Source: Hirundichthys speculiger
Taxonomy: Eukaryota; Chordata; Actinopteri; Beloniformes; Exocoetidae
Length of the DNA: 64,000 bases
Reading direction: 5' to 3'
NCBI GenBank assembly: GCA_018398805.1
Contig: JAGFBZ010000938.1
Span: 493,501-557,500, forward strand
Below the pieces are notes generated by a model. The model saw only the letters and a program-made list of their open reading frames with translations, was not told the origin of the DNA and made no database searches. The position numbers and the translations under genes are program-made. Shown here piece by piece: positions 22,609 through 39,944 of the stretch; position 1 is the first letter of the stretch; the number at the start of each line of letters is the position of its first letter.

Positions 22609-23656
22609 CACTAGCCATTAATATATAAGGGCTCAGTTGAAAGTTTGAAGTGATCATTTATATTATTATTATTATTGTTGTTGTCATTCTTGCTGTTGTT
22701 GTTAATATAAGATACATTTTCAGGCTTTTTATCAATACCAGGAGAGGAGTTTTAATGTGTTAAACCAGACTCTGAATGCATAGAACCCCTGAATAAATAA
22801 CATATTTTATTTTCTGTTATACTCCATATATAGATTCAACATGCTAATAATAATAACAAAAAAGAAAAGAAAATAACTTACGTAAGTGACATCACTGGAC
22901 ACAGTTTTCAACAGGTGTTGGATTGGACCTGTTAACTGTTGTCTTTTTAATGCTGCACTTCTCTAATTTCTAATTTCCTTCTTATCTCAGGTATTATTCA
23001 GACCTTTCATGCTGCTATCTAATATTGTTTCTTGGAGTAATTTAGTTTTTTTTCTGTAACATATGAGTAAGACGCTCTGTAGAGTAGCCAGAGCTTATGT
23101 ATTTGTTGATTGTTGCTAGGCAGCACACGGTGTGCACAGATGTGGCCAGAGGTGCGTACGGTGTGGCAGCGAGCAGCAGGGAAGGATGTTCTCTGACGTT
23201 TTCTGCAGGCTGTTAGACTGATTGAAGGCAGAGGCGGAGAAATGAGGCTGTGACTGGAGAGTCATGCCCGATGGGAGATCTGCCTTGTTCTGCTGTGATC
23301 GTTGTGAATTAACAAGAAAAGGAAAAAGAAAAAGAAAAAAGATCAATGTTAGACTGCAGTATGAAACACGATCAAGTGAAGCTGCATAACCATGTTGACG
23401 AGTTAGTGGCCAATGCTTGTTTTTCATGAACAAGTAGGTGCGTGTTCTGCCCCGCTCCACAATCCCTCCACTACGAACCAATAATCCACCCCCCCCCCCC
23501 TTTTTTTTGTCAATTTTTTCATGTTTTCTGATTGGTCTGGCAGAGATAATCTGGGATTAGTGCGAGCAGTCAGAGCGTGTGTGCTGCTTATTCGAGGTAG
23601 ACGTGTTCAACGACCACTGGTCCTCTGCTGCATGCTTAAACATATTCCATCACATA
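22608..23656. other. Intergenic, no recognisable feature
   Basis: Holds a short (ATT)n stretch near 22660 and a C-run at 23489-23501. A 121-codon minus-strand frame at 23116-23481 resembles nothing known and is probably chance. Confidence 0.4.
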
Positions 23657-24885
23657 CACTATATACCCAAAAGTATTTGCTCACCCATACAAATGATCAG
23701 AATCAGGTGTTTCCAGTCGCTTCCATGTCCACAGGTGTATTAAATTAAGCACCTAGACATGCAGACTACTTCTACAACATCTAGTGAATAGAATGGGTCT
23801 CTCAGGAGCTCAGTTAATTCCAGCTGGAACTGTGACAGGATGATACCTGAGCAACAAATCCAGTCGTGAAATTTCCTCATCTCCTAAATATTCCACAGTC
23901 ACCTGTCAGCTGTATAATAAGGAAATGGAAAGTGTTTGAGAACGACAGCAGCTCAGCCATGAAATGGTAGGACACGTAAACTGATGGAGCGGGTCAGATG
24001 ATGCTAAAGAGCGTAGTATGAAGAGGTCGCCAACTTTCTTTAGTCAATAACTACAGACCTCCAAACTTCATGTGGCCTTCAGATCAGCTCAACAACAGAG
24101 CAGAGAGCTTCATGAATGGGTTTCCATGGTGACGCAGCTGCATCCATCCAGACATCATCAAGAACAATGGAAAGTGTCAGATGCAGTGGTGTAAAGCAGC
24201 CACCACTGGACTCTAGAGCAGTGGAGGAACGTTCTCTGGAGGATGAATCACACTTCTCCATCTGGTGATCTGATGGAAGAGTCTGGGTTTGGTGGTTTCC
24301 AGGAGAACGGTACTGGTCTGACTGCATTGATCCAAGTGTAAAGTTTGGTGGAGGGGGGGGGTTATGGTGTGGGGGTGTTTTTCAGGAGCTGGGCTTGGCC
24401 CCTTAGTTCCAGTGAAAGGAACTCTGAATGCTTCAGCAGACCAAGACATTCTGGACAGTTTCATGATCCCAACTTTGTGGGACCAGTTTGGAGCTGGTCT
24501 CTTCCTCTTCAACATGACTGGGCACCAGTGAACAAAGCAGGTCCATAAAGACATGGATGGAAGAGTCTGGTGGATGAACTTGACTGACCTGCACAGAGTC
24601 CTGACCTCAACCCGATAGAAGACCTTTGGGATGAATTAGAGCAGAGACTGAGAACCAGACCTTCTGGTCCAACATCAGTGTTTGACCTCACTAATGTTCT
24701 TCTGGAAGAATGTTCAAAAATCCCCATAAACACACTCCTAAACCTTGTGGACAGCCTTCCCAGGAAGAGTTGAAGCTGTTCTAGCAGCAGAGGATGGACC
24801 CACATCATATTGATTAGGAATGGGATGAACTAAAGCTCATATGTGAGTCAAGGCATGGTGAGCAAATACTTTTGGAAATATAGTT
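23657..24885 (+). mobile_element. Tc1/mariner transposon, decayed, 1.23 kb
   Basis: The ends CACTATATACCCAAAAGTAT and (reading inward) AACTATATTTCCAAAAGTAT are inverted repeats flanked by TA (23655-23656 and 24886-24887). A plus-strand transposase relic survives. The clearest block is PAQSPDLNPIEDLWDELEQR at about 24591-24650, the region of the third catalytic acidic residue (DD34E), with KVWWRG-like remains near 24330. Frameshifts throughout make it inactive. Confidence 0.8.
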
Positions 24886-24887
24886 TA

Positions 24888-26640
24888 GCATTTCAGGACA
24901 AAACAAAGCAGAGACATTTACTTTCCGTGAAGAACGATTGACCAAGACCAGGGCTGGATGTGACTGCTTCAGTAGAGCAACTACAGATCTCATCCTCTTC
25001 ATTTCACTAATTGATTTGTTCTGGTTAACTTTTCACTATTTCTGTCTCAGATAATTTCAACAATTTCCATCATGTGTTTCAAAGCAGTAACAAAGATTTC
25101 CCTTTGATTTTTGTCCTTGGAAATATTTGTCCCCTTTGCTTATAATGCGTTTTTTTGTCTTAGTTCTTCTTTCTTTGAGGTTGTTTTTCCCATAATTACA
25201 TAAACACAGAACTGAACAGTTGCAGAAATCCAGAACGACCTAATCACCGTAATTTATCGCTCATTTAAACCAATCCATGTTCCAGTCTGGTTGCTTAAAG
25301 CAACATGATCTTGTATAACGGCGTCTGAACTATTAGAGTTCATGGATGTTTGTGCCATTCTGAAACTTTCTCAAGAAAATTATGATGTAACCTGCTTCAA
25401 AACAATTGGATGTTTTGGTTAATGCAGGGGTTGCCAACATAAAAGTGTTTCTCAAAAGCTTTCCTTTACTAAAGAAAATCTAATCATAAGCAAAACCCAA
25501 AAGGCAACAATAGATTTCTTAACTTCTGGTCCCTAAAAGAAAATATCCAGTGAGAGGCAGATGTCTGAGCTGAGGACAAACGAACCTCCAGGATGTTCTG
25601 AACAACTACAAATATCTCAGGACCTCACAAGACAATGACAGTCAGGAAGAGGCAACTACAAATAAAATCTATTGTGATTTCCATTTGTTCAGATCCCGCC
25701 AACAATGCGCTGTTCGAGGACGACTAGAAACCACTGGAAGTGAAACATTCTGGTTATTGTCTTCCTGTAAACAGAAGTAACCTCAGTTCTTTCTTGATAA
25801 TGCTTTCACTATTTAGAACGGCTCGGCTGAGTGGGAGGACAGTATTAACCTGAAGATAAATGAAAGATAAATGAAGATAAAGGAAACTTGACAGGGTTCA
25901 GGGCCTCTTTTACATCCAGCAACATATATGTTCTCTTTTATCAACTGTTATGGGCAACTGAAAAGAGTTGAAATGAAAAGTATACTGTATTATACCTCCC
26001 TCACAGTAGATAGTGGGGGGATCTTGACCTTCCTTTCAACCATAATGAAAACAGACTGTATTGTGCCAAGTGTAAAGTTTGGTGGAGGGGGATTATGCCT
26101 GTGTTGCTCTGTAAATCAATCTGTGATGTGTCTTAATTTTTTTAATTGAATCTCCTTGTTTTGGAGCTTTAAGTTCGTCTATCTGCCTGAAACATACTAG
26201 GAAGCTATTTTACGGCTTTAATGTGAATTTTGCATTCTTGCCCTGACTGGGACAATTTCGTTGTTGGTTAACATGTTTCTGACATTAACACGATATACCT
26301 AAACGGGACAATTCTGACTTTAACCCACAGTCGCGCTCGAAGTTGGAGGTGACTGCTGTGTTTGCAGTTCAGTCAAACCATGTGACGTAATCCTGCATGT
26401 TTTCCCTGCTCAAACACAAATTAATGAGTCAATAAATGGTTTTAAAGCAGTGCAACATAACACAGGAGCACAAACTGCAAGTGACGTGCACTTGGTACTC
26501 AGATGGCGTAAACTTTGCAGTGCCACACAGATAAAAATAATCTGTGCAAAAACAGAAGTTCTGCAAAGCAAATTGGGTCAATCTGTTCCATCATGCATGA
26601 TATCAACATTAGCTGATGACCGATGCAGCTAATTTACAAA
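24888..26640. other. Intergenic with one Tc1-like scrap
   Basis: A phrase at 26068-26105 (AAGTGTAAAGTTTGGTGGAG) repeats 24331-24350 of the neighbouring Tc1 relic and may be a second scrap. The rest shows no feature. Confidence 0.35.
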
Positions 26641-26646
26641 TTACAT

Positions 26647-26694
26647 CACTATTCAGTCAGAACAACAAGAATATGTTGTTCTGACTGAATAGTG
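26647..26694. repeat. Perfect 21-bp stem, 6-base loop hairpin
   Basis: CACTATTCAGTCAGAACAAC A, loop AGAATA, then the exact reverse complement. Not part of any recognised transposon end. Confidence 0.93.
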
Positions 26695-27235
26695 GCTGCC
26701 CCCCCACCGTCATTTATCTCTACACCAAGACCTTCATAGAGATGATCATCAGATCTTTTATTCTTTTACACATCAGCAACATGTCCAGATAGCAGCTCGG
26801 TGCTAGCTGGAACCTTTTACAGTGTAGACAAAGACAGCATTTCATACAAGAACAGTCAACAGAAATACCACGTTGCTAATGCTTTATTGAGCTAGCGAAA
26901 GGTGCTACATCTGACTAATCCTTCCCACATCTGGATGGCTGTCCAGGGTCCAGCCGTCTACCTGCTCTAGATCCCATTTTTCTGTTTGTTAAGCCCTTCC
27001 TTTCCCCACATTATGTTGCAATTGGCAAAAGAGCAAAATGAGCACTGTGTCATTATGTTTTAATCTTCCTAAAGTGAACTCACAGTATTATGTTATCTGT
27101 GGAAAAATGCTTGACAACATAGCTGTTGCATAGTAAAAGTAAATTTATAATGCATTACAGAGTCTGTGTTTGCATGACGTTAGAAGAACAATTGAATGAT
27201 TGCACTGGTATAAATGAAATCATAGTTTTAAAGAT
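26695..27235. other. Intergenic, no recognisable feature
   Basis: Nothing was recognised. Confidence 0.4.
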
Positions 27236-27391
27236 GTAAATGGTATTATTTTTATCCACTACATGACAGTAGCGTCTTGCATTTGGAGGTTTTTTTTTTT
27301 TTTCCCAGACACAACTACTTCCTGTAAAGAGAGCAACAAGCGAAAAACAAGCGATACAGATAATTCGTTTGATGTCATTTTCTACCTTTAA
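27236..27391 (+). repeat. THAP-like repeat copy 3, left part
   Basis: From TTTTTATCCACTACATGACA to GTCATTTTCTACCTTTA this matches 3290-3412. It stops exactly where LINE copy 2 begins and resumes at about 28620. Confidence 0.6.
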
Positions 27392-28618
27392 ATTCAATTC
27401 AATTCAATTCAATTCAATTTTATTTATATAGCGTCTGTTTACAATGACAATTGTCTCTAGGCTTTACAAGCATGACCCCCGAGCAAATATCATCAACTAA
27501 GATTATATAATTAAATCCAATCAATGATAATGAGGTAAAAAACTCCCACTAGGGAAAAAACCTTTATACCAACAGTGGCAAGGAAAACTCCACTTTAGAG
27601 GAAGAAACCTTGAGCAGGACCTGCTCAAGGAGGGACCTTCCTGATGAAGACCAGCCGGGTAGAGAAAGAAAGAGGGAGACAGGACAGAGAGAGGATAGGA
27701 CAGAGAGAGGATGAGACAGAGAAGATGGAGGACAGAAGAAGATGAGAGGATGGATGGAGGACCATGGAGGACAGAGAGACATGAGAGAGGACAGAGAGAG
27801 TATGGACAGAGAGATAGGATGTAGGACAGAGAGAGATGTAGGACAGCAGAAAAAGTAAAAATAATAATAAAGAAAAATTGTTGTAGGTGAATGCAAGCGA
27901 GCTATGGAGGCCCTTGGGCGTGTGGTCAGCGTAATGAGCCATGATAGGCTCTTGAGTATCAGTAATGTGCGGGTGGGGTGTAGGTGAGGTGTGTGAGAGA
28001 AGGGGGAGGAGAGGGGGGAGGAGGGTTTGGGTTTAAGAAAATAGAAGGGTAGGATTTCAAACAAAAGGATGCAATATATAAACATAACCAGATGGAGCAG
28101 CAGCACTGGGATGAGATGGCCAGAGGACCAGGTCGCCGATCCCACGCCATCGGTACCCAAACCAAGTGGAGGAGAACCCCGGGATGACAGAGATGGAACT
28201 GCAGTCAGCATGAAACCCAGGAAACTCTTCACAAAGAGAAAAGGGGGCAGAAACACACACAACACAGGAAGCAAAGAAAATGGGCACAGTTTCAGTAGCA
28301 GGTGCTCCCCAAATAATTATAATGGCTGGAGGAGGAGGAAGGGAGGAAGAAAGGGAAGAAAAGAGAAGAGCAGTGGAGACACCACTCAGATCATGCTGGT
28401 GTCCCCCTGTAGCGTAGCCTATAGCAGCATAGCTATGACGAAGCTGTGATAAGACGAGCTCTCTAGTCTTACTACTACAACTATGAACCATTAGCCCCTA
28501 CACACGTAGTTAGACTAATTGTAGGCTTTACTGAACAGAAATGTTTTCAATTTAGTTTTAAAAATGGAGATAGTATCAGCCTCCTTAACCCAAACTGGTA
28601 GCTGGTTCCATAAAAAAT
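27392..28618 (-). mobile_element. LINE family A, copy 2: antisense 3' end with RT C-terminus
   Basis: It starts with (AATTC)n and ATTTATATAGCGTCTGTTTA as in copy 1. The far end (28500-28618) encodes, on the minus strand, WNQLPVWVKEADTISIFKTK and LKTFLFSKAYN, the end of a reverse-transcriptase ORF also seen at 40700-40795. It is 5'-truncated and inserted into a THAP-like repeat. Confidence 0.72.
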
Positions 28619-28990
28619 GACTATGGTGTACTGCTGTGATGCTGTTGAGTGTAAACTACATAGAACCAAATCAAAGAAGCTACACATGTATTCCTCCATG
28701 ACTGACGTGACGTGGGTAATGAAAACATTTCTCTGCTCAGACAACATGGGAGGCGGTGATTTAGAGACAAAACAGGGAAGAATGTCAATCTGCTGAACCT
28801 CACAAGAAAATCCAGGCTATATTCCTGTCGTTTCAACAAGGAAAAGATCATGAGGGCTCCATGAGTGGTGATCCTGTCTACATCTAGAATTACTACCAGG
28901 AGCCACTAGGTACTGGGAAAGCAGAAAAGCACAGATCTAGAAAACCCCAGATGAGTGTGAATGTGGCCCCTCACACATCATGTTCCAGGT
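28619..28990 (+). pseudogene. THAP-like repeat copy 3, right part
   Basis: The sequence resumes after the LINE with CDAVECKLHRTKSKKLH, the counterpart of 3436-3486. Further on, DKTGKNVNLLNLTRKSRLYS and CRFNKEKI match copy 1 (minus strand, 600-760). The order C-x4-C, then a distant (C)S.(H)F block, suggests a THAP/C2CH finger such as those in P-element-type transposases. Stops and shifts show it is dead. The domain name is inferred from motif spacing only. Confidence 0.42.
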
Positions 28991-29101
28991 AGCCTCTGTT
29001 GAACTAAACCAAACTTTCATAGCTGTGATGCGTTTGTCATAAGGCCTTTTTGGGTCTTTTTTTTTTTAGCATCTGATTAAAAAAATAACCAGTCACTTTT
29101 A

Positions 29102-29105
<4 letters not shown>

Positions 29106-29133
<28 letters not shown>

Positions 29134-29134
29134 G
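29106..29134. repeat. Poly(T) run
   Basis: More than 25 consecutive T. On the minus strand this could be a retroposon A-tail, but no body was recognised. Confidence 0.8.
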
Positions 29135-29212
29135 TTGTCAGTTGAAACAGGAAAGAGCAAATGGTACACAGATTGTGAATAAACTCTCCTCTCATCTTCT
29201 TACAGTGTACAG

Positions 29213-30200
29213 TACAGTGTTCTGCTGGGAAAACCGTACATCCTGGGATTCACATTTATCTTATTTTGGCACTTGGCACCAAAATAATTGTCACAGACCT
29301 GTCCAGTTTGTGAATATTAAGATAAAATATCCTCAAGAGTGTCCTTGTCTTTGAGTTGCAGGTGGTTTGCTCAGCTCTGACCTGAGAGCTGGCTCCACTG
29401 TGTTGTGTGTTTGTGAAGCAGTGATTTAGTTTCTCCTCTATAAAGATCTCCACACTCCTTGCTGCACAGGAAATAACGCCGCTCAATTTCTGATTTGGTT
29501 TTTGTCTGAAGGCACAGGCAGGTTTCTGTGCATGGATGTGCGTTTGGCGTGTGACATGTGGACTAACAAAGGATTTTGAAACTCTGAAGGCTTATAAAGA
29601 AATGTATTTACAGCCCTCTTCAGAAACAGGTTCATTTTTTGGTAAGTGGTGTGATCACATTAAGGCTCAGTTATGGGCATTCAGCTGAAGCTGTAGTGAA
29701 AGTGTTGTCTGCAGATGCATATAAAGCAGAATGAACACAAGCCTGTCAGGATACATTGATCAAGCACACTGATGTGACCGCTGGCAGGTAACGTGAGAAT
29801 ATAATGCTCATCCTGTTAAAGCACAAGGTTCTGCTGGGAAAACCTGCATCCTGGCATTTATGTTAATCCTATTTTGCCACTTGGTATCTACCAGAACATT
29901 TTTGAAAACTTATTACACCGTCAACCTACATCTTCCCTACAAGAACCTCCTTCCCCAGCAGTGGACCCCTCAGCAATTTTTTTTTAAGGAAGTGCTGAGA
30001 GGACACAGCAAAGAATCTGAGGCGTTCATTTGGTCTTCAAACTCCACAGAGAGCAAATCTGATGGGACCTGAAGGCATCTGTGGGAAGCAGTCCCCATCC
30101 ACAGAGACCACACCCCCACAACATCCAGTAAAGTCCCAGTACCAGACACTCCAGGAGCCCAGACCCTGACTGGTCAGAGCTCTTGTATGTATTCTACGCT
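29213..30200 (+). pseudogene. Tc1-like transposase scraps (two)
   Basis: At 29218 and again at 29830 the sequence TTCTGCTGGGAAAACC followed by a CATCCTGG and CCACTTGGTA pattern matches a fish Tc1-type transposase region I recall (FCWE..ILAFMLILFCHLV..). After the second copy, text similar to the DNP-IEHLW region persists to about 30200. Heavy decay; assignment by resemblance only. Confidence 0.4.
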
Positions 30201-30593
30201 ATTATTTATTCTGCTTTGGGACCATCTGTCCAACAATGATCTGACAATCTGCAGCAGAGCACTGGTGATGGTTTGTCCGTGTTCTCAATGGAAGCTGAAA
30301 TGCTCAACAGTGCTTTATTTAAAAAAAAAAAAACAAAAAACAAAATATAATTTAAATTTATGACAAGAAACAAAAAGAAGTTTGAACCGGAGAGGTGATT
30401 TTCTCCATATGAAAACATTTAATTCCTCCGCCTCCCTCTGTCTGGGTGGTCGTTTATCTAATAAAGAAACACAGTCCTCTTCTGGCCACCAGGGGGCCTC
30501 ACATCCAACAACTGCGCGCTGTGGACTTTGCTTTCACACTTCACTTCATTCCTCTGAACACTTCATGTCTCTCTCCTTCTTTTCTGCCTCAAC

Positions 30594-34752
<4,159 letters not shown>

Positions 34753-34904
34753 GCCTTCTGACAAACTTCTTATTCAAAAATAGAACCAGCGGTCCACAGA
34801 TCGAGAATCTGGAGGCAGCCAGGGTTTCCAGTGAACAGCTGTAAGTGGGAAACCAACAACAGTAACTGGCATTGGATTTGTAGAATAGAGTCTTGGTTGT
34901 GAGG

Positions 34905-34910
34905 AATAAA
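34905..34910 (+). promoter_or_regulatory. shisal2a: Poly(A) signal AATAAA of shisal2a
   Basis: First canonical AATAAA downstream of the stop codon at 34750-34752, about 150 bp away. Confidence 0.55.
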
Positions 34911-35189
34911 CCATAGAATAACCAAAGAAGAAAGAAAAATACTCCCAGAGTACCGTACATCTTACAAAGCACCCATTATGAAGGAACTTGTTGTGAAATT
35001 TCCCTGCTGTTCACGGCTCCTCATCCGTGTCCAAATCCAATAAATGCAGTATAATTAGATTTATGCAAACAAAGGAATCTAAAAGACACACTTTGGATGT
35101 GTTAAATTAAAGTGTTACAGTCCATTTCACAAACCCCATTTCTAGAAAAGTTGAGTTTTTTTTTTTAAATGCATCAAAATTTAATTTGT

Positions 35190-35454
35190 CCCAGTTAAGG
35201 GACAAAAATCAATGTTCGACATATTATATCATATTAAGTTAAGATGACTGGTAGTATAACACTTAACTGGTTTGTTTTGTTACTTTTTAATGTTTTTAAA
35301 TCATGTCACTAATATTGTACAGTAATTAAAAACATATTTTAAAAAGATCAAGGATTTAAAACATATTTGTTTAATTTTAATGACCTCTCACGGCCCACCT
35401 GCAGTACCGCGACGGCCCACCAGGGGGCCGCGGCCCACACTTTGGGAATCACTG
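35190..35454 (-). mobile_element. hAT (Charlie-like) relic, minus orientation
   Basis: On the minus strand it starts CAGTGATTCCCAAAGTGTGG and GCCGCGGCCCCCTGGTGGGC, and continues through AAGTCATTAAAAT-like text to CCAGTTAAGTGTTAT. The same order is seen at 51768-52010 in plus orientation. The far end is missing. Confidence 0.6.
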
Positions 35455-36087
35455 CTTTAAAGTTCAAAATCCTTATCTAAAAAAATAAATGAAATGCCGA
35501 TGATACTGTAATTAATTACCCTTTGACTTTTCCAAGTGATGACAATATGGAGGTCGATAAAATCCTGAAATATTTTTGTGTATTTACTCTCCTGTTGTTG
35601 TTGTTCTTGCTTCAAAATCTACATTTGTTTACATTTTCCAAAAACATCAAAGATGGTCAGAAAACTGTTTTCTTTGTCGTGTCAGTTAAATAAAGGTTAA
35701 AACAAATTAACACATTTCAGATATAAATATTTGCTCTATTTTAGAAAATTCCAAATTAATCTGAGTATGGGATTTGTACATTAAAAATGTACAGTTTTAT
35801 AGGCACAAAGGGAAATTGTTTCACCAAATACAAAAGATCTAGTCAGAGCCTTTTGAAGTTGATTTTTAACTCAGGGACTGAAACATTAGAGCCTTCAGAG
35901 TAAAAATGACACGTTTATTTCCACCATGACCAGAGTTAACAGCAACAGTTGTTTCTGCAAAGCCTTAAAAGGAACGATGATGACAGTTTCCCTGACGAAA
36001 ACGGTGGCTGGGTGGGTTTGTTTAGCGTATTTGGCATTTTGTCTTTTACCATCATCCATAATGAATCCATGATGGATGCTGCTAGAA
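35455..36087. other. Intergenic, no recognisable feature
   Basis: Nothing was recognised. Confidence 0.4.
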
Positions 36088-36130
36088 CAGTGGTTCTCAA
36101 ACTTTTATTACTTGAGAAACTGTTCAGCTC
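36088..36130 (+). mobile_element. hAT-type terminal sequence
   Basis: CAGTGGTTCTCAAACTTTTA is a typical hAT (Charlie-like) terminal repeat. No matching right end was found, so the extent is unknown. Confidence 0.4.
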
Positions 36131-39100
36131 TCTGACTATTTTAATTTTAAAATATAGCCATATATGCCTACTCAATTAGCTTTAAACACACAGAGATGTT
36201 TATTCCTTACTGTGGTTATTTATTGTTGCCTGAATTTTTACTTTACTGAACAGACATTAACAACTCTCATTGTAATTTACATTTACATTTACAACAATTC
36301 TCACATACTCATACTCTCATACGGAGCTAAAAATAAACACACTCAAAAGTTGTTACATCTGCACTGCAACTGAATATGCAACAAACATTTTTTATAAGAC
36401 AATTCTGATTATCTCAAGCTACACATTTCGTTTGAAACGTATTTATAATGTATTGTATGTTTCCGATTTTTTAAAGTGAAAATGTGGAAAAAACGTGGAA
36501 AGTCATGACGTCCCCCGCGTACCTGTGCTAGGAGATAAACTGGCTGAGCTGCACACTTCCTGTTAAACATGTCTGATAGCAGTAGTGACGCTGGTCTGAT
36601 GCTGAGGGGCCGTGGCAGAGTGTACTCCAGTGACTGTCACGGGATGCAGATATCATCAGTCAGCTGACAGCATGCTGCTTTAGCACATAACAGTGAAATA
36701 TAAATGAACCACTCTTCCTGCAAAAGCAACTGCTTCAACGGTTTTTCTCTTTTAAATTGAATAGCTCTGTGGTTTAACTTACTTTAGCTGGACATAAAGA
36801 AGGCATTGTTATGTCAGTCGTTTGAATAAATCTACGCAACGTTCAGCTCTTGCCTCTGCCTGCGCTGGACTGTCAATTATTTACAAGCACATTTACAATG
36901 TCGATGCTGAATCTCCACAACTTTGACTGTTCTGACTGTGACAACAAATGAATTGGGACTGTTTTCACAGTTATAAGAAGGCACTTCAGAGCAATGAAAG
37001 ACTGTTTTTGAATATCCAAAATGCTTTTAAACCCATTCAGATGGCTCTCAGGTTGTAGTGTGTCAAAATATACTTCAGATCTTGCATTAAGCAACAGGCT
37101 CCCCACCAACAGCTGCGCCACACAGAGCTAAATGAGTTAAGCAGAGCTATTATGATTGAGATGGTAATTTGAAGGAAGGGAGTGGGGGAGGATGGTTGCG
37201 TTGATGCACTGATGGGCCAGTAGACAGGCGGAAATTTCATTTCAGTGCTGGGGTGGACAGTCACGAGAAAGACTTCTGAAATGTAAATGCTGAAAGGACC
37301 ACTGTGGCTGGCGTTATTGTTGCCGTCCTTCAGCGTGTCCTTGTCCGACTCTCCCCGACTCTGACTCTTGCTCTTCTCTCACCGCATCTCCTCTCTAAGA
37401 GTCGACTCATCATTGCAAAAACATTTTTATGATGACGATAAAAGAACATTTTTAGGAACAGACAATGATCTCGGAGCCATTTCATTAAGAACTCCGTCTA
37501 ACAGAGACATTTCCTTATGACTCATATTCACCGGACATGTACAGTGTACATCCAGTACAAGATCAGCTCATTTTAAAAAGGATTTTACATTTTAGAGTTA
37601 TCATCAACAAATATCTTTGCAAGATTATGATGTAAATACTGTTTTGTGCTGTTTTGACCTCTATTGTTTGACTGTTGGGGTTGTATTTTAGGTACAGAAA
37701 ATCAAAAAAAAGTGGAAAAATCTACGCTGATTAACCATTAATTCATTCATATAAGAGCAAATACCCTCCTGTTCACAGATAAAAATTATGCAGTTTTGTA
37801 GATTTTATAAAACTGAATTTCTAGTTTTCTTGGAAAATACAGTATGTAGTTTATAGTATATTAATACGGGACAGTTTTAACCAGATATTTTCACACTAAA
37901 ATATTCATGAGGATGTCACTTTTTGATCCTCTGATTATTTCAGTCTCATTGTATGTAAAACTCAGCACACGTCTGTATTTATTAATAAATATTTGTGTAT
38001 TTGTTATGTGGAAAAGTGTGTTTTTAATTTTGCAGCTTGTTTTTTTCCATGTTTTGATTCCAGTGTGATCTGCTTTATCAGTGGCACAGTTGTGGCGTCG
38101 CAGTTTTCTAGTCATTTGCATTTCAAAGAATGAAGGAGGAGAAAAACGTTGATGTTTTGTTTTATTTTCAAAATGTATTTATTCTAATGCCCATATTTAT
38201 TTCATTTCAGTGGTTTTCACATGCATTCCATGAATGTGCACATTGATTTATTTACACAGATCTTGAAAGAATGTTAATAAAGTTTGAATTAAAACCTGAT
38301 TATTTTGCACTGTTGCTGTTGTTTTAGAGATCAAACACACTGTCCAGATATCAAATGACTTACAGCTGCAATTTATTATAATGAGGAAGTGATTATGATA
38401 CATTCCCAGTCAGATAATGTGGCAAGATAAATTATATAAAGTACTTGGAATCAACTGGTTTCATGGTTTTCAGTTAGCTTTCATCACATAAGTTATTCTG
38501 TGGGTTCACTTGCTTTTCTCTCCAGCACTGTGAATATTAAAGGTATGTGTTTAATAAAGACACAAGGACACCATAAATTATAGTAATTTTTGTGTTTGTC
38601 TATTTGACTCAGATAAAGATCAGATGACATTTTATAGCAAATTAAAACAGAAAACTTCTTAATTCCAATGGGGGTTCACATCCTTTTTTTTTTTTTTTTG
38701 CTATTCATTCTTGAGTGAGAAACATTTGATAACTTGAAAAAAAAACAAAGAAAATTAAAATGATATCCAGCCCATAAGTCTGCTTACTGTGTGTCCATGT
38801 GTGTTCATGTCATCTGAGGAAGAGAAAATGAGTTGAAGTATAAGTAAGTACTTATAAGTAACAATAAATAACAGATTACACCTCAGCATCAGCAAACACA
38901 TCTTGCTTCAACAGTTTATAGAAAAACGTTTTGTACAACAGTGAATCTACGACAGGGTGACTGAGGGAAGGAAAGAATGAAGGCGTTTCAATGACTCTTA
39001 AACTGAAGTGAACTGTAAAGCAGTAGAGCTGTGCAAAAAAGAAAGCACACAATGTGAAGTGAAGTAGCGCCGTGAAGAACAATGTTTCTCCACGACGGTA

Positions 39101-39280
39101 TGAAAAATGTAATAGGTGTGAAAAGAAAACCATGATTTCAAGTTAAAATGGCTGAATGCGGTTCTGCAAACTTCTGAGTCACGGGTGCACACAACGTTTT
39201 ACATGCTGCTTCTGCATTTTAGCTTAATATTTCTTCATTTTTCTTAAATAAATCATTAATAATTTTCAAACCTGGTGAGG
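36131..39280. other. Long intergenic stretch without recognisable features
   Basis: AT-rich sequence of about 3.1 kb. Open frames are short. A T-run at 38684-38698 and one dense set of short frames at 36870-37260 were inspected and not recognised. Confidence 0.4.
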
Positions 39281-39282
39281 AC

Positions 39283-39340
<58 letters not shown>

Positions 39341-39341
39341 G
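39281..39341. repeat. (TTA)n microsatellite
   Basis: About 20 uninterrupted ATT units. Confidence 0.97.
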
Positions 39342-39944
39342 CTTGTTCAGATGCAAAAACATGAACAGAAGCAAATCATTTCCAGATATCTAATGAGTTC
39401 CAGCTGCAGAATATTATTCCACCATGTTTTTTTTTTCCAACCCTGACAAATGGAAATGTCTGTCCTTAAAATCTGCAATCACAAGTTTTTGTTGTAAGAA
39501 AAACATGTTATTTATTCATTCTTTTCATCCCTCTGAGTATGATACTTTCTGGAGCCCCAGACTATCTGTGATGGAAAAAGAGATTCGGTCTGTTTGGTGC
39601 TTATTTTGAATGTTCAAAGAACACGTACAGTTAACGTTCTCTTTTCAACACGTTTCAGTACTTACATGTGATTTTTTAAATCTTCATTAAAAGTCAAGGT
39701 GGTGGCTTTTTTCTACCTCTGCTTGTGTTTTCTTTCTTTCTTTCTTTTTCATTGCAGATCAAAGGTTACTGCAGAGTTATAACACATCATTGAGATTTTT
39801 TTTCCCTTTTCGATGAATACAATGGATTCAATAAGTTGGCACAATATGTATTTATGCAAACACAATTTAAAAAACACTGCTATCATAGGCTTCACTGCTG
39901 GCTGTTGTTAAGGTAAACTTAAATATTAGACAAATGTTTCCCAA

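Noticed and set aside
23116..23481. 121-codon minus-strand frame
   Set aside because: Composition is unremarkable, no motif or splice context, and no resemblance to any protein.
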